A stretch of 64,000 nucleotides of DNA from NCBI RefSeq assembly GCF_000622245.1, contig NZ_KK211416.1, positions 354,296-418,295 of the forward strand, written 5' to 3'. A model generated the notes under the pieces. It ran no database searches and was not told where the DNA came from. It was given only the letters and a program-made list of their open reading frames with translations. Positions 38,725 through 47,195 of this stretch are shown piece by piece (positions within the stretch are counted from its first letter, which is position 1; every line of letters begins with the position of its first letter). This DNA is from Fusobacterium perfoetens ATCC 29250 (lineage in GTDB: Bacteria > Fusobacteriota > Fusobacteriia > Fusobacteriales > Fusobacteriaceae). The position numbers were made by a program, and so were the translations under genes.

Positions 38725-39720
38725 ATGATTATAGTTACTGGAGCTGCAGGATTTATTGGTAGTGCATTTATATGGAAACTAAATGAAATGGGAATAAATG
38801 ACATTATTGCTGTGGATAAAATGAGAACAGAAGATAAATGGTTAAATTTAAGAAAAAGAGATTATGCTGATTGGGTTGATAGAGATAATCTTTTTGATTG
38901 GCTATCTATTCCTGAAAATGCAAATAAAATCACAGGAGTTGTTCATTTAGGAGCTTGTTCAGCTACAACTGAAAAAGATGGAGATTATTTAATGAGCAAT
39001 AACTATGGTTATACAAAAAAACTTTGGCAATTCTGTGCTAAACAAAATATTAATTTTGTAAATGCCTCTTCTGCTGCTACTTATGGAGCTGGAGAATTAG
39101 GATACAATGATGATATAACTATAGAAGAATTTAAAAAATTAATGCCACTAAATAAATATGGATATTCTAAAAAATTATTTGATGATTGGTCATTTAAACA
39201 AACTGAAACTCCAAAACAATGGATAAGTTGTAAATTCTTTAACGTTTATGGTCCTCAAGAATATCACAAAGGAAGAATGGCATCAATGGTATTCCATACT
39301 TTTAATCAATATAAAGAAAATGGTGGAGTAAAACTTTTTAAATCACATAAAGAAGGGTTTGAAGATGGAGGACAATTAAGAGATTTTGTCTATATAAAAG
39401 ATGTTGTTGATGTTTTATATTTCTTCTTAACTGAAAAAGTTGAATCTGGAGTATATAATTTAGGTACAGGAGAAGCTAGAAGCTTTAGAGATTTATCTAT
39501 GGCTACTATGGAAGCTGCTGCTGGAAAAAAATTAGATGAAAAAAATGTAATTGAATATGTTCCAATGCCTGAAGATTTAAGAGGAAAATATCAATATTAT
39601 ACTAAAGCTGAAATGAATAAATTAAAAAGAGCTGGATATACAAAGAAATTCCATTCTTTAGAAGAGGGAGTTTATGATTATGTTGTAAATTATCTAGCTA
39701 AAGAAGACCCATATTTATAG
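38725..39720 (+). CDS. hldD: ADP-L-glycero-D-manno-heptose 6-epimerase
   Basis: A 331-residue extended short-chain dehydrogenase. The NADP-binding G-x2-G-x2-G is at residues 6-12 (T-G-A-A-G-F-I-G). The catalytic Y-x3-K lies in K-Y-G-Y-S-K-K-L-F-D, preceded by the serine pair in N-A-S-S-A-A-T-Y-G. The F-F-N-V-Y-G-P-Q-E and R-D-F-V-Y-I-K-D blocks are those of HldD. It makes the heptose precursor of the lipopolysaccharide core, evidence for an LPS-bearing outer membrane. It starts a tightly packed run of genes, with uppP eight bases downstream. Confidence 0.93.
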   Translation: MIIVTGAAGFIGSAFIWKLNEMGINDIIAVDKMRTEDKWLNLRKRDYADWVDRDNLFDWLSIPENANKITGVVHLGACSATTEKDGDYLMSNNYGYTKKLWQFCAKQNINFVNASSAATYGAGELGYNDDITIEEFKKLMPLNKYGYSKKLFDDWSFKQTETPKQWISCKFFNVYGPQEYHKGRMASMVFHTFNQYKENGGVKLFKSHKEGFEDGGQLRDFVYIKDVVDVLYFFLTEKVESGVYNLGTGEARSFRDLSMATMEAAAGKKLDEKNVIEYVPMPEDLRGKYQYYTKAEMNKLKRAGYTKKFHSLEEGVYDYVVNYLAKEDPYL

Positions 39721-39728
39721 GAGGAATA

Positions 39729-40535
39729 ATGAACCCGTACTTATTAGTTGTTATACTTGGAATAGTAGAAGGAATTACAGAATTTTTACCTGTAAGTAGT
39801 ACAGGACATATGATTTTAGTAGAAAAATTTATCAATAGTCCTTATGTTTCAAAAGATTTTATGGATAATTTTCTGATTATAGTTCAATTAGGAGCAATTT
39901 TATCAGTTGTTTTATATTTTTGGAAAGACATACAGCCTTTTGTAAAGAGCAAAGAAATTTTTAAAGAAAGAGTAAGTCTTTGGAGTAAAATTATTGTAGG
40001 TGTATTACCTGCTGCTGTTTTAGGACTTTTATTTGATGACTATATAACAGAATTCTTTTTAGGAAATACCAAAATAGTTGCTACAACTTTAATTTTCTAT
40101 GGAGTAATATTCTGTTTTATAGAAGAAAAAATAAAAAAAGTTAAAGTAATTGATAATATAAAAAATATACCTTATTCTTTAGCAATTATAATTGGTTTTT
40201 TCCAATGTCTTGCTATGATTCCTGGAACTTCACGTTCTGGAGCTACTATAATAGGTTCTTTATTATTAGGATTAAGTAAAGGGGTAGCTGCAGAATTTTC
40301 ATTTTTCTTAGCTATACCAACTATGATGGGAGCTACACTTTTAAAATTAGTAAAAAATGGAGTAAGTTTTACACCTATTGAATGGCAATTATTAGGAATT
40401 GGATTTTTTATCTCCTTTATAGTTGCATTTATAGTTATAAAATGGTTTATGGGATATATAAAAACTAGAACTTTTAAATTATTTGGAATCTATAGAATAA
40501 TTTTAGGAATATTAGTTTTTTTATTCTTAAACTAA
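39729..40535 (+). CDS. uppP: Undecaprenyl-diphosphatase (UppP/BacA)
   Basis: A 268-residue membrane protein of the BacA family. The first signature is G-I-V-E-G-I-T-E-F-L-P-V-S-S-T-G-H-M, and the second is P-G-T-S-R-S-G-A-T-I. Both carry the catalytic residues on the periplasmic side. It recycles the lipid carrier for peptidoglycan and LPS synthesis and confers low-level bacitracin resistance. The GGAGG site overlaps the end of hldD, so the two are cotranscribed. Confidence 0.96.
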   Translation: MNPYLLVVILGIVEGITEFLPVSSTGHMILVEKFINSPYVSKDFMDNFLIIVQLGAILSVVLYFWKDIQPFVKSKEIFKERVSLWSKIIVGVLPAAVLGLLFDDYITEFFLGNTKIVATTLIFYGVIFCFIEEKIKKVKVIDNIKNIPYSLAIIIGFFQCLAMIPGTSRSGATIIGSLLLGLSKGVAAEFSFFLAIPTMMGATLLKLVKNGVSFTPIEWQLLGIGFFISFIVAFIVIKWFMGYIKTRTFKLFGIYRIILGILVFLFLN

Positions 40536-40563
40536 TATAAAAAGTTTTTTGAAAGGAGATTCT

Positions 40564-41616
40564 ATGAATAAAGCAACTTTTTTAGAAATGATTGCTAAAG
40601 GAAGAACATATAAAGTAACTGACATACATTTAATAGTAGATGATTTTCCTGTTTTTAGAGTAAATGATAAATTATATAGATTTGAAGAATATCCACCTGT
40701 AAAAAAGGAAAATTTAGAAATTCTTGTTTCTGAAATATTAACAGAAAAAGAAAAAGAAATTTTAATGAAAAAGAAAGAATTAGATTTTTCTTTTAAAGAT
40801 TTAGGTGGAAATTGTAGAGTAAATATATTTTATGAAAGAGAAAATTTAGCTTTTGCTATTAGAATAGTAAATAAAGAGCCTCTATCATTAGAAGAATTAA
40901 ATTTAAGTGCTAAAATAAATGATTTTTATGAAGATACAAATGGACTTATTGTAGTATGTGGAAAAAGTAGTAGTGGAAAAACTAGTACTGTAGCAGCTAT
41001 GATTGAAAAATATAATAAAGAGAAGGCTTATAATATCATAACAATAGAAGACCCTATTGAATATACTTATAAAAATCAAAAAAGCATTATAAGGCAAAGA
41101 GAAGTAGGAAGAGATGTAAAATCTTATACTGATGGGATTAAATCTGCTCTTCGTCAAAATGCTGATGTAATAATGTTAGGAGAGTTAAAAGATACTGAAA
41201 GCATTGAAATGGCTTTACTTGCTGCTGAGACAGGTCATATTGTATTAGCTACTTTACATTCTAACGGAATAATAGATTCTATTGATAAAATGATTGGTAT
41301 GTTTAATGAAGATAGAAAAGAGTATATTCAAAGACTTGTAGCATCTAATCTAATTGGAGTTATACATCAAGAATTTACAGAAGGTGTTGAGGGAGAAGAA
41401 AAAATAAAAGTCCCTATTTGTGAAATAATGTACACAAATAATGGCATTCAAAATCTTATAAAAACAGGTAAAATCTCACAAATTTCATCTTTCTTAGATG
41501 TTAGTGGAAGAAAAGGAATTTTAAACAAACAAGAATCTATTAAAGAATTATATAGAGGAAAAAAATTAACACCTGAACAATTTGAAAAAGAAATAAAGGC
41601 TTTGAGAAAGTTTTAA
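40564..41616 (+). CDS. PilT-like secretion/retraction ATPase
   Basis: A 350-residue hexameric ATPase of the GspE/PilT superfamily. Walker A is G-K-S-S-S-G-K-T (133-140), the Asp box includes E-D-P-I-E-Y, Walker B is V-I-M-L-G-E-L-K-D, and the His box is T-G-H-I-V-L-A-T-L-H-S. Length and lack of a long N1 domain favour PilT/PilU (retraction) over PilB. The Walker B start M-L-G-E-L-K replaces the usual V-G-E-M/L-R. No pilin or PilC gene is adjacent; a ComEA-like gene is two genes away, hinting at DNA uptake. ATG at 40564 follows AAAGGAG. Confidence 0.85.
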   Translation: MNKATFLEMIAKGRTYKVTDIHLIVDDFPVFRVNDKLYRFEEYPPVKKENLEILVSEILTEKEKEILMKKKELDFSFKDLGGNCRVNIFYERENLAFAIRIVNKEPLSLEELNLSAKINDFYEDTNGLIVVCGKSSSGKTSTVAAMIEKYNKEKAYNIITIEDPIEYTYKNQKSIIRQREVGRDVKSYTDGIKSALRQNADVIMLGELKDTESIEMALLAAETGHIVLATLHSNGIIDSIDKMIGMFNEDRKEYIQRLVASNLIGVIHQEFTEGVEGEEKIKVPICEIMYTNNGIQNLIKTGKISQISSFLDVSGRKGILNKQESIKELYRGKKLTPEQFEKEIKALRKF

Positions 41617-41631
41617 TATTTTAGGAGATAA

Positions 41632-43032
41632 ATGGAAATTATTTTAGATTTTACAGTAAAAGAAAATACTGTACAGGATTTTAAAAAAGTTTTATTACCA
41701 GATGTAGATATAGATATATTAGAAGCTAAAACTTTAGAAGAAACCAAAGAAAAAATATCTATTGAATTATCTGCTAATGGTAGAAAAAAAATATTTACAT
41801 TAAAAAATTATACTGATAAAATGGTTGACCAAAAAACTGTTATGTTAAAAGCTGGAATGCTTTTATTATTTGATAAAGTTTATCCATGGGGAGCTTTAGT
41901 AGGTGTTAGACCTACTAAGCTCATTAGAAGATATTTAGTTATGGGATATTCCTATGAAGAAATTGATGAGATTTTGGATAAACTTTATTTTGTTTTTCCT
42001 GAAAAAAGAAAATTACTTTTAGATGTAGTAAAAAAAGAAAATCAATATTTAAATGCTAAGGGAATAAATATGTATGTAGGAATTCCATATTGCCCTACTA
42101 GATGTAAATATTGTTCCTTTGCTTCATATGAAATCAATAGTAAGTTAGGGAATTTCTATAATGAATTTGTAGATACACTAATAGAAGAAATAAAATTAAC
42201 TGGAGAGATTCTAAAAAATAAAAATTCTAAAATAGAATCTCTTTATTTTGGTGGTGGTACTCCTAGTATTTTAACTGAAAAAGATTTAGTAAGAGTTATT
42301 GAGGCTCTTTATGAAAATATTGATTTAACTCATCTTAAGGAATTTACTTTTGAAGCTGGGAGAGAAGATACACTTAATAAAGAAAAATTAGAAATTCTAA
42401 AAAGATTAGGTGTAGACAGATTAAGTCTTAATCCACAAACTTTTAACGAAAATATATTAAAAAATTTAAATAGACATTTTGATAAAAAACATTTTGATGA
42501 AATGTTTCAAGAAATAAAAAAACTTGGCTTTGTGGTTAATATGGACTTTATAATTGGACTTCCTGGAGAGACAGTTGAAGATATTCTAAGAACTTTTGAA
42601 GAAGTTAAAAAATATCCTATTGATAATTTAACTATACATTTCTTAGCAGTAAAAAATGGTTCTAACCTTATAAAAGACAAATATAAAATAACAGAAATAG
42701 AAAATCAAAAAATAGAAGAAAAGATAAAAGAAGTTATTGAAGAAAAAAATATGAAACCTTATTATCTTTACAGACAAAAAAATAGTATGAATTGGGGAGA
42801 AAATGTAGGTTACTCTATTGAAGGAAAGGAATCAATATTCAATATTGAAATGATAGAGGAAAATCAATCTACTGTTGGATTAGGCGGTGGAGCTATAAGT
42901 AAAAAAGTTGAGTATATAGACGAAACTAGAGTGTCTATTGAAAGATATATTAATCCAAAAGACCCATATATGTATATTTGTGAAATGAAAGATAGAATGA
43001 AACAAAAAGAGGAATTTTTCTCAAGTTTATAG
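41632..43032 (+). CDS. hemZ: Oxygen-independent coproporphyrinogen III oxidase-like radical SAM protein (HemZ type)
   Basis: A 466-residue radical SAM protein. An N-terminal region of about 145 residues is typical of HemZ. Then comes the cluster motif Cys154, Cys158, Cys161 in G-I-P-Y-C-P-T-R-C-K-Y-C-S-F. The tyrosine/cysteine spacing is that of HemN relatives, and L-Y-F-G-G-G-T-P-S is the SAM-binding loop. It may oxidatively decarboxylate coproporphyrinogen III, or be a heme chaperone-like relative. No other heme genes are present here. It starts 15 bases after the PilT-like gene. Confidence 0.85.
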   Translation: MEIILDFTVKENTVQDFKKVLLPDVDIDILEAKTLEETKEKISIELSANGRKKIFTLKNYTDKMVDQKTVMLKAGMLLLFDKVYPWGALVGVRPTKLIRRYLVMGYSYEEIDEILDKLYFVFPEKRKLLLDVVKKENQYLNAKGINMYVGIPYCPTRCKYCSFASYEINSKLGNFYNEFVDTLIEEIKLTGEILKNKNSKIESLYFGGGTPSILTEKDLVRVIEALYENIDLTHLKEFTFEAGREDTLNKEKLEILKRLGVDRLSLNPQTFNENILKNLNRHFDKKHFDEMFQEIKKLGFVVNMDFIIGLPGETVEDILRTFEEVKKYPIDNLTIHFLAVKNGSNLIKDKYKITEIENQKIEEKIKEVIEEKNMKPYYLYRQKNSMNWGENVGYSIEGKESIFNIEMIEENQSTVGLGGGAISKKVEYIDETRVSIERYINPKDPYMYICEMKDRMKQKEEFFSSL

Positions 43033-43044
43033 GAGGAAATTATA

Positions 43045-43539
43045 ATGAAAAAAATAATTTTTTCTATAATATTTTTACTTGTAAGTTTTTTTAGTTTTTC
43101 ATTAGAAACAGAATATAAAGTAATTTATAGTGACAATAATTTTGGAAAACTAGATATTAACTCTTCTAGTGAAGAAGAGATGCTTAAAGCTGGAGTTGCC
43201 CCTAGTTATGTTTCTAAAATAATAAGTTTTAGAGATATAAAAGGAGGAATAGAATCTATCGAGGAATTAGATAGAATTAATGGAATTGGTAAAAAAACTT
43301 GTGAAAAATTAGAAAAATATTTTTTTATTAATGAAAATTATAAAATAAACCCTTTAGAAATAAATAAAGCTGATGAAACAACTCTTATTTATTATGGATT
43401 TTCTAAAAAAGAAGTAAAAGCTATAATTAAATATAGAGAAGAAAAGGGAAGAATAGATGGAAATATTCAATTAAAAAAGATTATTTCACAGAAAAATTAT
43501 GCTAAATACAAAGATTTAATTATATATGATATATTTTAG
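43045..43539 (+). CDS. ComEA-like helix-hairpin-helix protein
   Basis: A 164-residue exported protein (signal peptide ending F-S-F-S-L-E). Residues 38-95 hold the ComEA motif: L-D-I-N-S-S-S-E-E-E-M-L, then I-N-G-I-G-K-K-T-C-E-K-L. A second degenerate helix-hairpin-helix follows (P-L-E-I-N-K-A-D-E-T-T-L). ComEA binds incoming double-stranded DNA in the periplasm during transformation. Proximity to the PilT-like ATPase is suggestive, but no ComEC or pilin is in the window. AGGAGG site. Confidence 0.78.
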   Translation: MKKIIFSIIFLLVSFFSFSLETEYKVIYSDNNFGKLDINSSSEEEMLKAGVAPSYVSKIISFRDIKGGIESIEELDRINGIGKKTCEKLEKYFFINENYKINPLEINKADETTLIYYGFSKKEVKAIIKYREEKGRIDGNIQLKKIISQKNYAKYKDLIIYDIF

Positions 43540-43548
43540 GAGGAAAAA

Positions 43549-44454
43549 TTGAAAAGTAGAATAATAAGAGGAGTTAGTAAAAACGCAAGATTTTTTGTTG
43601 TAAATTCTACTGATGTTGTTCAAAGAGCTTTGGATATTCATCATTGTAGTCCTACATCAATAGCAGCTTTTGGAAGACTTTTAACAGCTGGACTTATAAT
43701 GGGAGCTTCTTTAAAAGGAGATGATTTATTATCTCTTATAACTAATACAGATGGTCCTGTAAATAATATGGTTGTTACAGCTAATGCGAAAGGACAAATA
43801 AAAGGATATCTTTCAAATCCACAAAAAGACTTACCTTTAAAAGCTCTTACTAAACAATATGATATAGAAAATTTAATTGGAAAAGGAAGTCTTAGAGTTA
43901 TAAAAGATATGGGATTAAAAGAGCCTTATGTTGGACTTTCTGAAATACAAAAGGGAGATATAAAGTCAGATATGGAATATTACTATGAAACATCTGAACA
44001 AACTCCTACTATAATGGAATTAGGAATAAAACTTTCAGAAGATAAAAAAACTGTTAAGTTTGCTGGGGGATATATGATACAATTATTCCCTGGAGCAGAT
44101 AAAAAATTTATTGCTTCTGTTGTAGAAAAAATGGACGCAATTAGAAGTGTTACAGAATTATTTGAAGGTGGAATGGATTTAGAAAGAATTGTAAAACTTC
44201 TATATGAAGATATGACAGATGAAAAATTAGAAAGACTTGTAGAAGATTATGAAATATTAGAAGAAAGAGAAGTTTCATATTACTGTGATTGTAACAAGGA
44301 TAAATATTATAGAGGGCTTATTACTCTAGGTAAAAAAGAAATTCTTTCATTATTAGATGAATTAGGTGGAGTTATTGAAACTCAATGTCAATTCTGTGAA
44401 AAGAAATATCAATTTACTAAAGAAGATTTTAAAGATTTCTTTGAAGATAAATAA
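43549..44454 (+). CDS. hslO: Redox-regulated chaperone Hsp33
   Basis: A 301-residue Hsp33. Near the C-terminus is the redox zinc switch C-D-C (Y-Y-C-D-C-N-K) and C-Q-F-C. The N-terminal core contains the conserved G-R-L-L-T-A-G-L-I-M-G and L-S-N-P segments. Under oxidative stress the cysteines form disulfides and the protein becomes a holdase. Translation starts at a TTG behind AGGAGG, ten bases after the ComEA-like gene, so it closes this operon. Confidence 0.95.
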   Translation: MKSRIIRGVSKNARFFVVNSTDVVQRALDIHHCSPTSIAAFGRLLTAGLIMGASLKGDDLLSLITNTDGPVNNMVVTANAKGQIKGYLSNPQKDLPLKALTKQYDIENLIGKGSLRVIKDMGLKEPYVGLSEIQKGDIKSDMEYYYETSEQTPTIMELGIKLSEDKKTVKFAGGYMIQLFPGADKKFIASVVEKMDAIRSVTELFEGGMDLERIVKLLYEDMTDEKLERLVEDYEILEEREVSYYCDCNKDKYYRGLITLGKKEILSLLDELGGVIETQCQFCEKKYQFTKEDFKDFFEDK

Positions 44455-44457
44455 TAA

Positions 44458-44486
44458 TTGACATTATATAAAAAATATAGTATCAT
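44458..44486 (+). promoter_or_regulatory. Promoter of the formate-channel leader RNA
   Basis: TTGACA (44458-44463), 17-base spacer, TATCAT (44481-44486), immediately after the hslO stop. Confidence 0.7.
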
Positions 44487-44492
44487 ACTAAA

Positions 44493-44591
44493 ATGAAAAA
44501 ACAACATTGCTGAAAGACCCTTAAAATGAGCCTATTGCAGTGCAAGGATAAATTAACCGTTTTGAGAGGTTTTTCTCAAACGGTTTTTTTT
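44493..44591 (+). ncRNA. Structured leader RNA or small RNA upstream of the formate/nitrite channel
   Basis: A predicted transcript of about 100 bases runs from the promoter at 44458 to a strong intrinsic terminator (44555-44585 then U8) that ends 24 bases before the channel start. The first 55 bases can form helix CATTGC (about 44504-44509) with GCAGTG (44537-44542). A CCTT in the loop can pair with AAGG just after the helix, giving a compact pseudoknot. Helix, pseudoknot and terminator together are riboswitch-like. I do not recognise the class. It could also be an independent small RNA. Confidence 0.5.
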
Positions 44592-44614
44592 ATCATGTTA
44601 TTTTAGGAGGGATA

Positions 44615-45391
44615 ATGTATTCATTTTATAATCCAATAGAAGCCATTGAAGTTATAGGGAGAACTAATTTTAAAAGAGCTCAAGAAGAAAAAAATAAAAT
44701 TTTATTAACAGGAATTTTAGGAGGAATGTTTATTTCATTAGCTGGAATTGGACAACTTACTATATTACAAAATATAAATCCTCAAAATGAAACTTTTGTA
44801 AAATTTTTAGGGGCAGCTATATTCCCTGTTGGTTTATTACTTTGTTTATTATTAGGTGGAACTTTATTTACAGGAAACTCTTTAATAATTTTAAACCTTA
44901 TTAATAAAGAAATTAAAATAAAAGAAGTAGTGAGAAATCTTTCTATTACATGGTTAGGAAATTTTATAGGTGGAGGAGTAGTAGCATATATAAGTTATTT
45001 TGCTGGAATTTTTAAAACTTTGCCTATGCAAACTGCGTCTATAAATATAGCAATGAACAAATTAAACTTAAATACATACGAATGTCTATTAAGTGGTTTT
45101 TTATGTAATATATTAGTTATTGCAGGAATTTGGTTATCTACATCATCAAAAGATTCTAGTGGAAAAATTTATGGTTGTTGGTTTCCTATTATGTTATTTG
45201 TTATAAGTGGTTATCAACACGTTGTAGCAAATATGTTTTTTATAACAATTGCTAAATTAATTTCTCCAGAAAAAATAAATTTTTTACAGACTTTATTAAC
45301 TCATTTTTTACCTGTTACAGTAGGAAATTTTTTATCGGGAGAAATTTTCTTTCCAATTGTTTTTCATTACTTATATGTTCATAGAAAATAA
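44615..45391 (+). CDS. Formate/nitrite channel (FNT family)
   Basis: A 258-residue inner-membrane protein with six hydrophobic segments. It opens with the FNT N-terminal pattern (F-Y-N-P-I-E-A-I-E) and contains L-F-T-G-N-S-L in the third segment and W-L-G-N-F-I-G-G after it. Both match the omega-loop and pore constrictions of FocA-type pentamers. With pflB in the same genome region it most likely exports or balances formate, though nitrite or hydrosulfide channels share the fold. The central pore histidine (I-S-G-Y-Q-H-V-V-A-N) is present. Expression is probably controlled through the leader at 44493. Confidence 0.88.
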   Translation: MYSFYNPIEAIEVIGRTNFKRAQEEKNKILLTGILGGMFISLAGIGQLTILQNINPQNETFVKFLGAAIFPVGLLLCLLLGGTLFTGNSLIILNLINKEIKIKEVVRNLSITWLGNFIGGGVVAYISYFAGIFKTLPMQTASINIAMNKLNLNTYECLLSGFLCNILVIAGIWLSTSSKDSSGKIYGCWFPIMLFVISGYQHVVANMFFITIAKLISPEKINFLQTLLTHFLPVTVGNFLSGEIFFPIVFHYLYVHRK

Positions 45392-45415
45392 GAATTAAAA
45401 GGATAAGGGAAATTT

Positions 45416-46453
45416 ATGAGAAAAAAAATCTTGAATATATTTTTCATTTTTGGAATAATTTTTATATTAAATGGATGTACTATACTAGATAATTATTTAG
45501 GAAAGAAAAATATAAAAAGTGCTACTGATATATATAATGAAGAAGGAGTTACTTTAAAAGGTGTTGAAAAACTAGTTGATGGATTAGAAAATGTTCCTCA
45601 CTCTTTAGAGGGAACTACTCTTTTTAATGTACAATACTATAAAATATTAGAAGATAAAAATTTAGTTATGAAAAAAAGTAATCTTTCTATTGAAGACATT
45701 GAAAAATTAAAGCTATATGTATTTTCAAATGAAGAAGCTAAAAAATTATCTCTAAAAAATAAAAATATAATTTATAATAGTAAAGATTATGATAAAGATA
45801 AAAATTTAGTTATAAAAAAAATAGAAAATTTTATTCTTGCTGAAAAAACAGATTTTTATTCAAGAGATATGAAAATTCAAAAAATTGAAGAATATCAAAA
45901 ATTTTTAGAATATGTTCCTAGTCCAAAAATTTTTGAAAAGAAAGTTATGTTAGAAAAAGAAGTTACTATTGAAATAGGTCTATTAGTTGATAATTTAGGT
46001 TTTGATACTATTTCTAATATAGTAAGAGATGAGATAAATAAAATATCTAACAGAAATTATAATTTATTATTAGATAAATATATCTATTTTAAAGGTGCTA
46101 ATAGATTTTATAACTCTTTACATACAGATTATATAATCGAAATGGTTATAACAAGAACAAACATAACTCCTTTCTCAATCACTACTGAAGAAAAAGATGG
46201 GAAAACAATGATTATAAAAGAAAATAGGATTTCTATAGATGGATATTTTAATCTTTTTAAAGTTTCTGATAGAAAGTTATTAAATAGAAAACATTTCTCT
46301 TTTGAAACTAATTATACAATACATACAATAAAAGAAAATAAAGATTTAATTTTTGAAAATGAAAGGCATATTATAGAAGATGAAATAAGAAATAAGTTTG
46401 ATATGTTTTTCTTAGATGATATAAAAACTCTTGTAAGAACTACTAAATTTTAA
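45416..46453 (+). CDS. Predicted lipoprotein, function unknown
   Basis: A 345-residue protein with a lipoprotein signal peptide (lipobox L-N-G-C-T at about residue 21). The mature part is highly charged. The last 170 residues (I-G-L-L-V-D-N-L-G-F-D-T onward) look like an alternating alpha/beta domain; I recognise no family. It begins 24 bases after the channel gene and is probably cotranscribed with it. A bidirectional terminator follows. Confidence 0.65.
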   Translation: MRKKILNIFFIFGIIFILNGCTILDNYLGKKNIKSATDIYNEEGVTLKGVEKLVDGLENVPHSLEGTTLFNVQYYKILEDKNLVMKKSNLSIEDIEKLKLYVFSNEEAKKLSLKNKNIIYNSKDYDKDKNLVIKKIENFILAEKTDFYSRDMKIQKIEEYQKFLEYVPSPKIFEKKVMLEKEVTIEIGLLVDNLGFDTISNIVRDEINKISNRNYNLLLDKYIYFKGANRFYNSLHTDYIIEMVITRTNITPFSITTEEKDGKTMIIKENRISIDGYFNLFKVSDRKLLNRKHFSFETNYTIHTIKENKDLIFENERHIIEDEIRNKFDMFFLDDIKTLVRTTKF

Positions 46454-46460
46454 AAAAATA

Positions 46461-46483
46461 AAAGGGAGATTTATTCTCCCTTT
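46461..46483. terminator. Bidirectional terminator
   Basis: AAAGGGAGA (46461-46469) pairs with TCTCCCTTT (46475-46483). It ends the lipoprotein gene on one strand and overlaps the stop of the TetR gene on the other. Confidence 0.75.
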
Positions 46484-47037
46484 GTTTCTTTTAATCTTGA
46501 ATATATCATTGTCCCTGCTCCAGAAAGAAGTCTTTCCTTTATCTCATCATTTGTTGGATTTACATATCCTGTAGCAATTAAAGTAGAATATCCATGAGCA
46601 AATATCCAACAATCCATTAAAAGTCCCTCTTTAAATTCTGTAGGTAATCCTTTGAATCTTTCATCTTTTTCTATTTCTTCTCTAGTGGCGTTTCTAAATC
46701 TTCTTATTAAATCTGTAAAAGATTGTTCTCTTAAAAAAATAGATGTGAAAAGTTCTTTATTTTCTCTAGCAAATACACAAATTCCCATACCAATATTAAG
46801 ATATGTATATTCTGTAAATGGTTTTTTTATATATTCCATAAATCTGTTTTTAGCTACTGAAATTAATTCTTCTTTCAATTCATCAATAGATTCATAATTT
46901 GAATAAATAGGCGCAGGTGAAGCTTTTAATTCTTTTGCAAGATTTCTAGCTGTAATAAAATCTAGTCCATACTTTTCAAACATTTCAAAAGCCTTACTAA
47001 ATACAATCTCTTTCTTGAAAACAACTTTTTTTGGCAT
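46471..47037 (-). CDS. TetR/AcrR-family regulator
   Basis: A 188-residue protein. The N-terminal helix-turn-helix (about 8-55) reads F-E-K-Y-G-L-D-F-I-T-A-R-N-L-A-K-E-L, then A-P-I-Y-S-N-Y. The C-terminal ligand domain is divergent. The start is the ATG at 47037, six bases after GGAGGG; a TTG six bases upstream is rejected. The gene for a FadL-like porin lies 160 bases upstream on the same strand, a plausible target since many TetR regulators sense hydrophobic compounds. A short inverted repeat at 47064-47077 may be its own operator. Confidence 0.85.
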   Translation of the reverse strand: MPKKVVFKKEIVFSKAFEMFEKYGLDFITARNLAKELKASPAPIYSNYESIDELKEELISVAKNRFMEYIKKPFTEYTYLNIGMGICVFARENKELFTSIFLREQSFTDLIRRFRNATREEIEKDERFKGLPTEFKEGLLMDCWIFAHGYSTLIATGYVNPTNDEIKERLLSGAGTMIYSRLKETKGE

Positions 47038-47063
47038 AGCCAACCCTCCAAAAATTTTCTTAC

Positions 47064-47077
47064 ATGATTATTATCAT
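47064..47077. promoter_or_regulatory. Inverted repeat upstream of the TetR gene
   Basis: ATGAT, four bases, ATCAT, about 27 bases before the TetR start. It is suitable in position for autoregulation, but short. Confidence 0.3.
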
Positions 47078-47151
47078 AATACTACATTTTTATGAAAAAG
47101 TAAATAAATTTTTTATTTTTTTAGTCTAAATTATCTTTTTAGTCATTAAAA

Positions 47152-47178
47152 AGATGAGGTAACTAAGTAACCTCATCT
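47152..47178 (-). terminator. Terminator of the FadL-like porin gene
   Basis: AGATGAGGT (47152-47160) pairs with ACCTCATCT (47170-47178), just beyond the stop at 47196. A modest U-stretch follows on the minus strand. Confidence 0.65.
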
Positions 47179-47195
47179 AAATAATTTTTATTAAA

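Noticed and set aside
44493-44591. Fluoride, ZTP, THF or c-di-GMP riboswitch before the formate channel
   Set aside because: None of the conserved core sequences I know for these classes is present; left unassigned.
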